This document shows, piece after piece, positions 56,308 through 64,000 of a DNA stretch of 64,000 bases (position 1 is the first letter of the stretch; the number at the start of each line of letters is the position of its first letter). The stretch is from Sipunculus nudus (lineage: Eukaryota; Annelida; Sipuncula; Golfingiida; Sipunculidae), in NCBI GenBank assembly GCA_026874595.1, contig CM049319.1, forward strand, positions 38,823,473-38,887,472, read 5' to 3'. A model generated the notes under the pieces. It saw nothing but the letters and a program-made list of their open reading frames with translations. It made no database searches and had not been told where the DNA came from. The position numbers were made by a program, and so were the translations under genes.

Positions 56308-57494
56308 TTTTTAGCTCAGCTGACTTTCAGTCAGCTGAGCTATAGCGATCACTCTTTGTCCGGTGTCTGTCTGTGTGTTAACCAGGCAAAAATCAAAACT
56401 GCTGGACATGGAATCTTTTTACTTGACATCCAGGGAGGTCCATGAAACATATCTTTGGTAACCTGAAATTAGGTCTCTGTTACCCAGATCCTCAGAGCTA
56501 AGGGGCTAAGAATACCCCCAGAATAAAAAAAAAATATTTAATACAAAAGCTCCAGGATCTGAACATCTAAATGCATTGATGTTTCTTTGCATGCATTTTC
56601 ATCATGGAATGTTTCATCAGTTTCTGCAGGCTGGTGGTGCCACCTGGATTTTTTTTCTAATATTTACACATTTTTTTCTCTATTTTTGAGATCTTCAAAG
56701 ATGCAGTGCCCTTTAACAGGGCACAAGTCGTTACCATTGCACCTAGAATCATCTTACTTGACATGCCGGGAAGTCCGTGAAAAATCTCTTGGAACTTGAA
56801 ATTATGTCTCTGTTACCCATATCCTCTGACCTATGCTTCAGTTGAATTGGGATACCACCTACCAGACTATTCCCCCGTCTATTATGGCACCGCTGCTCTA
56901 GTCCAATCATAGAGACGGGTGTACAACACCATCTTAAGTGCTTCTGGCAGACTGGTTCCAACTCCAGTATGTATTATATATGACAAAAATAAGCATTTCG
57001 TTTGCTCAGAGAAGTTGCCAAAAGTTGGCTTTACAAAAATTTCGTGTGACATTTATGATTTAATTGATAGATATTGTTAATAAACCAATGCAACATACAG
57101 TGGAATATCAAAGATTCATTATATCATATTATCTATACATCCATCATTCAATTTTTGTGCAACAACTCATTTTTCAATATTTGAAAACTAGAAATAACTA
57201 AATTAGAAATTTTATCACAAATATTCACGGATAGTCAGCCAGGATAGCGTGAACGTCCATGACAGTCGGTATGAGCATGCATACTGGAGTTGAAACCAGT
57301 CTACAGGTAAGTCAGGAGTTGCAACTGGGAGTACTTAAGATGGCGTTGTACACCTGTCACTATGCTTGGCTGAGGGCCATAATAGAGCAGGGTACCAATC
57401 TAACCACTTACAAACTTTGGCATTCAGTTGATAAAATTCCTTTTGTGAATGTCTTTATATTCAGCTAAGCGTCATAACCCCTGGGTCTCTTGTT
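56308..57494 (-). mobile_element. Helentron-like family A copy carrying a foldback MITE
   Basis: Left end AGCTCAGCTGACT-TTC-AGTCAGCTGAGCT, a perfect 13-bp palindromic stem, followed by GTCCGGTGTCTGTCTGTG. The right end is CAGCTAAGCGTCATAACC with GGGTCTCTTGTT. The body matches one core monomer of the 23876-27906 array. Removing 56859-57402 restores a continuous family A body (GGGATACCAC joined to TTACAAACTTTGG, as near 20340). Confidence 0.7.
56859..57402. mobile_element. 544-bp foldback MITE with ~110-bp inverted repeats
   Basis: The two arms (about 56859-56975 and 57280-57402) are inverted copies: CTATTATGGC, GGTGTACAACACCATCTTAA and AACTCCAGTATG occur in both, in opposite sense. ACCAC flanks both sides (56854-56858, 57403-57407) as a 5-bp target duplication. 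The middle is AT-rich and noncoding. Confidence 0.75.
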
Positions 57495-57976
57495 TTTTTT
57501 TAAATGTTACCTTTCATATAACACTTGGGCTCATTTTTTTTCCTTGTGGCATCATGAAATGTTTTCAGGTCACAAGTTTCATAAATTATCCAGTGCAGAT
57601 ACAGTGTATATGCTTGTTTTAACTTGCTTATCAAATTTGGTAATGCGCCCATTTGAAAATGGAAAATTTAAAATTTTTACAGCATTTCTTTTCTGTTAAT
57701 AAATTTAATCTGTATTATTTTGCTTTAGCTCATGTCCATAATTCTATAACCTATAGGGTTTCTTAGTTCCCAGTGGATTATTTACATGCTTATTACAGTC
57801 ACTTAGTCAAAATACTGAAAATTTTACAAATACATGTATGAGATCATGAGAGACTCCTCCCATCTTTCATGTAGTCCATAAAAGTGCACAGTCAACACAA
57901 CCACTAGGTTTTTATACAAATATTCTCAGAATCAATTTCAGCTGAGCACCGTGACCCACAGGTCCCTTGTTTATAA
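57495..57976. other. Intron sequence with another family A terminus
   Basis: CAGCTGAGCACCGTGACCC and GGTCCCTTGTTTA at 57942-57972 is a family A right end, just left of the Gypsy element 3 LTR. Confidence 0.55.
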
Positions 57977-58295
57977 TGTCATGGCTCACTCTCGCCACAG
58001 CCCACCGTTAGGTGGAATTCCACTTTAGTTATAAAGTCACACAGGTAGTGTTATTACACACGTTTATTGGCACATCAATCTTACAATCTCACTCAGCGGG
58101 CTGCTCTCTCCTCAATTCCGCCCAGCCTTGATCTCAAGTCCTACACCCATTATCAAGAAAACACAAACCGCTCTCCGGATCCCGGACCCCACAACATACA
58201 AAATCATTCCCATTACAAGAAATGATTTAACAACACACAAGTCATGCCACAATATAACAGTGCAGACACTGTGAAATTACATTCAACCCCCGACA
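57977..58295 (-). repeat. 3' LTR of Gypsy element 3
   Basis: Plus strand TGTCATGGCTCACTC...CAACCCCCGACA, so TG...CA on both strands, 319 bp. The minus-sense purine tract AAAGGGGGGCACA abuts it at 58296-58308. CGTTTATTGG at about 58058 gives AATAAA on the minus strand. The partner LTR is outside the window. Confidence 0.75.
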
Positions 58296-58704
58296 TGTGC
58301 CCCCCTTTATACGCTCAATGCCCTCATGAGCGAATAAACACTCCAAGCAACAAAATTCTAAGTTAAGACAACTATGCACATATATGCATGTTAAACAATA
58401 AAGGGATAATTTATATTTCTACTCATTTCAACACTTATCATTCGCAAACCAACAAAAGCTGTTAAAAATGACAAACTCCAAGCCGACCAGACCCCAACGC
58501 AAGTACTGTACAACATCACACTATTTAAATGTGTAGTTCTTTTAAACCTCACTGTAAATAAAGACATACTCATAGAGATGATACATCCTAAATACCTTAA
58601 AAACAATTATCGTACATAGATCCAACCATCCTGCATAAAATCCTGATATTCAACAAAAATGTCATAATTCCATAATCCTCAGTCGGTATCTAAACTCGGT
58701 ACAC

Positions 58705-59125
58705 CAATCCCAGCAAGTAACTTCTGCCGAACCATCATAACCCGCAAATACTAGTAATATGTCGCTGTTGCAATCTATTGACCTCAAAGTTCACATAGCA
58801 ATCCCCAACAGTCCAATCTGTTGAACAATCTTAAACAAATGATATTAAGCCAATTTACCCTTATTTCCCAGCAGAACCATCCGCTGAACCACCTACAATA
58901 CCAATATCACCAATAGCAATCACCATCTGCTGAACCACCTTAACCCATGGCATCACACACCATAATGCAATCCCCGGCAGAACCAGCTGTTGAATCATAT
59001 TAAACCCTGGTATTTAACAACATACAACAATCCCCAGTAGTTCAAACTACTGAACCACCTCAACCCCTGGCATTTAATCACTTTATCAACATTCCCCAGC
59101 AGAATACTCTGCTGAACGTTCTACA
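58705..59125 (-). repeat. Array of ~7 short hairpins with covarying stems in the 3' region of Gypsy element 3
   Basis: Units of roughly 50-65 bp share CCCC + stem + 6-nt loop + stem + AACCACCTTAACCCCTGGCA. Stems differ but stay paired: CAACAG/CTGTTG (58806), CAGCAG/CCGCTG with one mismatch (58869), CGGCAG/CTGTTG with G-T pairs (58976), CAGTAG/CTACTG (59034), CAGCAG/CTGCTG (59098). Copies at about 58710 and 58912 are weaker. It lies between the purine tract and the coding end of the element. Confidence 0.75.
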
Positions 59126-60192
59126 GAAAACAGTCATTATGTCAACATCATGATCTGGAACATAAGTTGCATATATAAATATATTAAACAGACACTACAG
59201 TAAAACTGAGACAGAACATACAAGTCCTTTTGCTCCAAGCCAGATACGCATTCCCTTGACTTGTAAGCCACCAACACAGTAGATAAATCAAAACAACATT
59301 ATAAATTACAATAGCTCTGGAAATGAAACATGTCAGTCACACATAATTGTTACATCACCAGCTAAATGAGTGCTAATCCTTATGAACTAACATCGTTATT
59401 AAAGATTTACCTGGATTTCACTACCCCATATATGAAACTCCAACACATGACACTGGCCAGTGAGACGTATCATAAGGACATCATCATGATTTAAACAACA
59501 GCAAAGTCTTAAGAATAACATCGCATAACATTGCATTAATCGTACAAACTGGAATTAAACCCCTGGTTACCGAAAATGGTTCCAACAATACATAGTATCC
59601 TCATGTGCCATTAACTTTGAGATTAAAAAGAACTACTTACTGAGCAGGGATTCTTACTCTCTGGATATCTACAAAGGGATAAACATTGTTTAAGTGCCAT
59701 TCCAGATGCAAACGTAACTTTTCACAGTTTATAGAATACATCCGCATATATCGCATATTGCCATAGAACATTATAGTAATCGAAAACAGCACCTATGAAC
59801 GAATTTTAACTACCTACGAAACAAGGCCTCATAGTTCATCTCCAAAGGTTAATAACACTATACCAATAATAACATGGCATATTCAAATAACAGTAGGATA
59901 AGGCTTCACCAGTCAACAAATTACATAAGACATAATTATCATGACTGCCTAGCTAAGACGAAGTGTAACTTATGACCTTCGAAATGGTTTGACCAGACAT
60001 CCTGATTATTAGAGGCTAATAGCGGTTTCCGGACAATTAATCACAAGACAGCATCTCTGCAGCTATCAGAGAAACGTTCTAAGAGTCCAGTCAGTGTCAG
60101 TCCTGAAGCACAGAATGTGGTTCATGGAATGGGTTTGGGTGTGAGCCCTTATTTGAATAATTTGACAGTCGGGGAACAGATTCCTGTAGCGA
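59126..60192. other. Noncoding 3' region of Gypsy element 3
   Basis: No open frame or repeat was recognised. It is unusually long for the gap between pol and the 3' LTR. Confidence 0.5.
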
Positions 60193-60625
60193 CTACGGCA
60201 AGCTACTGTCATCAGGTTCTACTTGAGGCGTATTAGCAGGGTCAGTTTTGACAGGGCCAAATATTACTCCTAGATTAAAATCTAAATTGTCTGTGTCCGA
60301 ACGACAATTCTCGTCATCAGAATCAATTTCAATCACGTCCGGAACTGATGTCAATTCACCCCGAATCGACTCCTCTTGATCAACGCATGGATACCCAATC
60401 AGCATTTTACGATTCAGCCACTGGGACTGCCCCCACAAATACTGGTCGTACCTGATAAACATTCTGTTCTAAGTTTCTGTCAATGACAATATATCTTTCA
60501 CCACAAAAGTGATTTTGTAGTTTGTGTCTGTCCTTAAACCCTGTCTTTTGTTTCAGAACCACATCTCCAATACCGAATGGTGGTCCTTTGACCCTCTTAT
60601 CAAGCCTGGACTTTTCTCTTTCCGC
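60193..60625 (-). pseudogene. Integrase SH3-like domain and C-terminal tail of Gypsy element 3
   Basis: The minus strand gives GPPFGIGDVVLKQKTGFKDR then HKLQNHFCGERYIVIDRN and VYQVRP, the C-terminal DNA-binding fold, matching GALVYVRKRGHKERHKI and VYQVRR of element 1. A frameshift near 60450 moves to a frame with QWLNRKMLIGYPCVDQEES and an acidic tail (IEIDSDDENCRSDTDNLDF) ending at 60193. Confidence 0.8.
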
Positions 60626-60628
60626 ATT

Positions 60629-61788
60629 TTATACGAGACGCTGATTAACCATATCCCAGACCTGATTCATCATTTGGGCCTGTCTCATAACAAAGTCCTC
60701 ATCCCAATCAGCAGATAAATTACCAAGAAGATGGTCAAGAGGGATCTGTGGCTCAGGACCATACATAAGTGTATAGGGCGCCACACCTGTCACTCTGTGG
60801 GGCGTGCTGTTATATATAAATACAATATGAGGCAAAAGTTCGGGCCAATGACGTCGTTCACGCTCATCCACAGACTTGATAATCCACAAAGGGTTTTATT
60901 AAACCTCTCAACCTGACTGTTTCCAGAAGGGTGGTATGGTGTGGTGCGGGACTTCTTTATACCGTAGAGACCACATATCTCCTTCAAGATCAAGGCCGAC
61001 TCAAAATTCCGACCTTGATCAGAATGCAAGCGCGCCAGGATTCCATATATAGAAAACCAATGATCCCTTAGTTTCTTAGCAACAGTAATGGCGGATTGAT
61101 CAGGGCAGGCAATAGCCTGTGCCCATTTAGTAAAGGCATCTGTAAAAGTTAGGATATCCTCTACCCCTCCGGGGCCACGGTCTACCTTCAAGAAATCCAG
61201 TGACTCAAGCTCCATGGGCTTAAATGCCAGTAAATGTTGCAGAGGAGGTTGTACCTTAGGCGTGGGTGCCTCGGCCAAAGTGCACTTCAAACACCTTTTA
61301 ACATACATTTTCACCTGGCCATTCATTCCCGGCCAATAACACCTTGTGCGCAAAAGACCAAACGTCCGACCCGAACCTTGATGGCCCCATAGATCATGGG
61401 CTTCCTGTATTAAGGGATTCTGAAAAATTTGTGTTATGAGCAGCTGATGAATACTGCCAAGGGCTGGATCCTGAACCCGCCTATATAACAACCCCTTCCG
61501 CACCACATACTGATCAAAATGCCGCAACCATCCCCGTAAACCTCTAACATCATCGTCAGGCTCTTCATGCCCAGGTTGCCACCCAGTAGCCTTCCTCCTC
61601 CATACCCGGCCTAGCAAATCATCGTCCTGCTGCATTTGAGCCAACTGCTCAATGCTGTACCCAGGCAGAACATCTTGTTGAACACCCGAGGCCGCGGGAG
61701 CTAGGGTCCCAGTGGAGGCCATACACCTCAACTCCATTGGAACAATGCTACTACTTATAACATGACACACTAATTCGTTTACTAGCAA
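60629..61788 (-). pseudogene. Integrase (zinc domain and catalytic core) of Gypsy element 3
   Basis: Minus-strand frame of 332 codons from 61788. Zinc domain: [20 protein letters not shown] then CYWPGMNG and CLKC. Catalytic core: Asp in LESLDFLKV (about 61195), Asp in [13 protein letters not shown] (about 61020), Glu in [10 protein letters not shown] (about 60905), so the full D,D-E triad is present. A frameshift near 60890 passes to a second frame (60629-60889) with [20 protein letters not shown] and the MYGPEPQIPLD motif. Only this shift and the tail shift break it. It integrates cDNA into the genome. Confidence 0.92.
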
Positions 61789-61849
61789 GCTCTCATTCGC
61801 GGGATTTCGACTTAAGGCATCAGCTACCTTGTTTGTCCGACCTGACCGA

Positions 61850-63172
61850 TAACATATTTCTAAGTCGAATGGTGCTATCTTGGAGACCCATTGCTGTTCG
61901 GTTGCCCCAAGCCTAGCAGAGGAAAGGTGGGCTGATTGTTATCAGTGAGAATGACACAGTGGTGGCCCATCAATAGCTCGCCAAACTTGTCTGCCACTGC
62001 CCACTTCAGACCTAAGAGCTCTATCTTAAAGGAGAAGTAATCAGAGTAGTTTTTCTCTGAACCCCTCAATCCCCTACTTGCATAGGCAAGTGGGTGTGAT
62101 CGTCCCTGAGAATCCATTTGACTCAAGCATGTGCCAAGACCCTTCAGGCTGGCATCAACCTCTAGGTAAAAGTCCTTGTCATACTGGGGGTAGCACAACA
62201 CTGGTGCTTGTGTCAAAAGCTCTTTAAGTTGATTAAAGGCCTGCTCAGCCTCTGATGTCCAATGAGGCCGTAAGTCTCCTTTCTTTGACCGAAGCTCATT
62301 CAGGGGACCTGCGATTACAGAAAATTGAGGGATAAACCTTCGGTAGTACGAGGCTAACCCAATGAAAGACACCAACTCTTCTTCACTCCTTGGTGTAGGC
62401 CAGTTGGCCACACGCTCAACTTTTGACGGGTCAACCGAAATCCCATTTGCACTGACAATGTGCCCCAAATATAACAATTCTCCCTGGAAAAACTGGCACT
62501 TCCCAGCATTAAGTTTGAGTCCTGCGGCAATAAGCCTTTCCAGCACCTTGTCCAAACGAGCTACGTGTTCTGGAACAGAAGGGGCAAAAATCAGAATGTC
62601 ATCAAGATACAGCAAGACCTCCTGTAGGTTCATATCCCCTAGAATGTATTCCATGACCCTCTGAAAAGTATTTGGGCTGGTGTTCAAACCTTGAGGTAGA
62701 CGCAAAAACTCAAAAAGCCCCAAGGAACCCTAAATGCTGTAAGTGGTATAGAATCTGGGTGCATGTTAAGTTGGAAATAAACATGTGCCAAATCCAGACT
62801 GGTAAATAGGTGGCTCCGCCCAGCACTTCCAAAGATTCCTCTATACAAGGGAGCGGAAAGGCATCCCTAACTGTCCGCTCGTTAAGTTTGCGATAATCTA
62901 TACATAGACGCAAGCTGCCAATCTTTTTTACGTATAGGCACCACTGGACTTGCATAACTGCTGTGGGACTTACGGATTATGCCCTTGGCCAATAACTCCT
63001 GAATATGTTCCCGTACTTCATTAACAAGGTAAGGCGGCACTCGCCTATGAGGAAGGTTAACAGGTCGTTCGTCTTTCAATCGGATTTGATGAGGTATAAT
63101 ATTACACTGGCCAAGATCATTACAACCTGTAGAAAAGGCTTCAACCCTGGCGTTAATCACAGAGTGCACCAT
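61850..63172 (-). pseudogene. Reverse transcriptase-RNase H of Gypsy element 3
   Basis: RT starts near 63100 with VNLPHRRVPPYLVNEVREHI and KGIIRKSHSSYASPVVPIRK, shifts near 62920, continues with SLRLCIDYRKLNERTVRDAF, and has a second shift near 62800 around the first catalytic Asp (SLDLAHVY in the other frame). The long frame 61875-62723 has FLRLPQGLNTSPNTFQRVME, the YLDDILIF box (about 62610) and KCQFFQGELLYLGHIVS. RNase H residues: Asp in LEVDASLKGLG, Glu in IELLGLKW, Asp in VILTDNN. A shift near 61900 breaks the RNase H end. Catalytic residues all survive. Confidence 0.92.
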
Positions 63173-63193
63173 GGAAAGATAATTTGGTGGAAC

Positions 63194-64000
63194 TCAACTT
63201 AAATCCAGTCCTGGAACCGCTAAACCGGTGTCACTACCTGCTGGGTATTCCCCATGATCACTATCAACATGTCCTGTGTTAGGCATCCCTTCGGGACAAC
63301 CAACAGATGGAGGGGACAAATCAGCTTCTACCTTCACCACCTGGTCAACTCTTACCTGAACAGAACCTCCCAGGGCCTCAGCCATTATCTCCTCAGCCTC
63401 CTGTACGTACTTCAGTAGCTACACCCATCTCCGTGTGGGGTGGAACATACACTGGTTCAGACCCTCCATTACAAACTGCAACTTCCACCTCAACGTCTTT
63501 AGGCAACTGTACACCCTCACAAATATGCACCTGTTCCAACCCAATGCCAGGAAGCTTGTTGTCAGGAGAAAACAACACAGGCTTCACATCTACAGAATCT
63601 CCATTCTTTAAATAGTACTGCATGACTTTCACTGAATTCGGTAACACTAGAGACCACCTGTCCTTTGTAAGAACAGACACCGATGCAGCACTAATTCCCG
63701 AGGCATAAGTTGCATCCTCAACCGAGTCGCCCAAGGAAAAGACATCACGCACCAAACCCCAACTGGCCCCTAGCTCCTCATAATTTTCCCAAAAATCTTG
63801 AACCACTTTTCGCAGGACGTTACATCCAAGTAGTACAGGGAACTCCTCCTGGTGCCCATAGTTAACATTGTCCTGCTTCACTAAAAGACAAGCTCCAATA
63901 GTCCTCCCCCTGTAACACTACAGGTGTTTCTAAAATACCAACTATTGGAACATAAAATCCATTTGCGCCTATCACGCTGACAAAATTGGTTCCAGGATTG
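63194..64000 (-). pseudogene. Protease end and protease-RT linker of Gypsy element 3
   Basis: Right edge, minus strand: NGFYVPIVGILETPVVLQG (about 63910-63985), then FPVLLGCNVLRKV (about 63810-63850), the second half of a retropepsin (compare GLIGMNVL in element 1). The DTG loop lies beyond 64000. The linker (63194-63810) includes VLPNSVKVMQYYLKNGDSVD and PVYVPPHTEMGVAT. Breaks occur near 63890 and 63390. Confidence 0.75.

Larger units (their letters stand above)
57977..64000 (-). mobile_element. Ty3/Gypsy LTR retrotransposon 3, open at the right window edge
   Basis: From right to left (minus strand): protease end, linker, RT, RNase H, integrase, C-terminal tail, a 1.9-kb noncoding stretch with a hairpin array, purine tract and 3' LTR. 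gag and the 5' LTR lie beyond 64000. It has fewer breaks than the other three (RT-RNase H open over 282 codons, integrase over 332), so it is probably the youngest. Its integrase and tail resemble element 1. Confidence 0.9.

Noticed and set aside
54048-64000. Search for the TM4-TM7 exon of the receptor
   Set aside because: No frame with TM6 or the NPxxY-type TM7 motif is seen; the exon is presumed to lie right of the window.

Overview
The window looks like AT-rich nuclear DNA from an invertebrate animal. The best guess is a lophotrochozoan, probably a bivalve-like mollusc. The reasons are short exons with GT/AG borders, several decayed Ty3/Gypsy LTR retrotransposons, and many repeats that resemble the bivalve 'pearl'/Helentron-associated class (a terminal palindrome, an adjacent GTCC/GTCT tetranucleotide microsatellite, a tandem core). 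The taxon is inferred; no marker gene fixes it. There is no bacterial-style gene organisation, no CRISPR array and no rRNA.

Only one host gene is visible. It is a plus-strand leucine-rich-repeat G-protein-coupled receptor (LGR, type B, closest in motifs to the bursicon receptor rickets/LGR2 and to LGR4-6). Thirteen exons (1,664 coding bases in all) lie between 13014 and 54047. They encode about 13 leucine-rich repeats, a cysteine-bearing hinge, TM1, TM2 and TM3 with its ERY motif. The signal peptide and first repeats lie left of the window, and TM4-TM7 lie right of it. LRR introns are phase 2 and split a leucine codon. Hinge and TM introns are phase 0 or 1. Intron sizes run from 197 bp to 20.8 kb.

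Everything else is repeat-rich, mostly intronic sequence. By region: 2.4-9.2 kb, a decayed plus-strand Gypsy element with a 1.4-kb DNA element inserted in its pol (TA target duplication). 14.5-20.4 kb, a Helentron-like repeat split by a complete minus-strand Gypsy element with 135-bp LTRs and a TCAGT duplication. 20.6-22.0 kb, a tRNA-derived SINE, a pogo-like MITE and a 42-bp minisatellite. 22.7-29.6 kb, a 6.9-kb terminal-inverted-repeat element inserted in the hairpin of another repeat and itself carrying a 4-kb Helentron-like array. 30-34.6 kb, unassigned sequence with tandem repeats. 35.4-38.7 kb, two large minisatellites (53 bp and 36/39 bp). 39-42 kb, more dispersed repeats. 43.6-48.8 kb, a minus-strand Gypsy element related to the one at 15-20 kb. 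50.1-51.3 kb, two minisatellites. 54-57.5 kb, dispersed repeats, one holding a 544-bp foldback MITE. 58-64 kb, a third Gypsy type (minus strand, open at the right edge) with an array of about seven short hairpins whose stem sequences covary.

No intact enzymatic system was found. The most unusual structures are the covarying hairpin array at 58.7-59.1 kb, the series of clean nested insertions, the uniform orientation of all Helentron-like copies, a tandem duplication that copies an exon end with its splice donor at 54.0-54.2 kb, and a 12-bp palindrome (GGTGGYRCCACC) shared by otherwise different repeat families.
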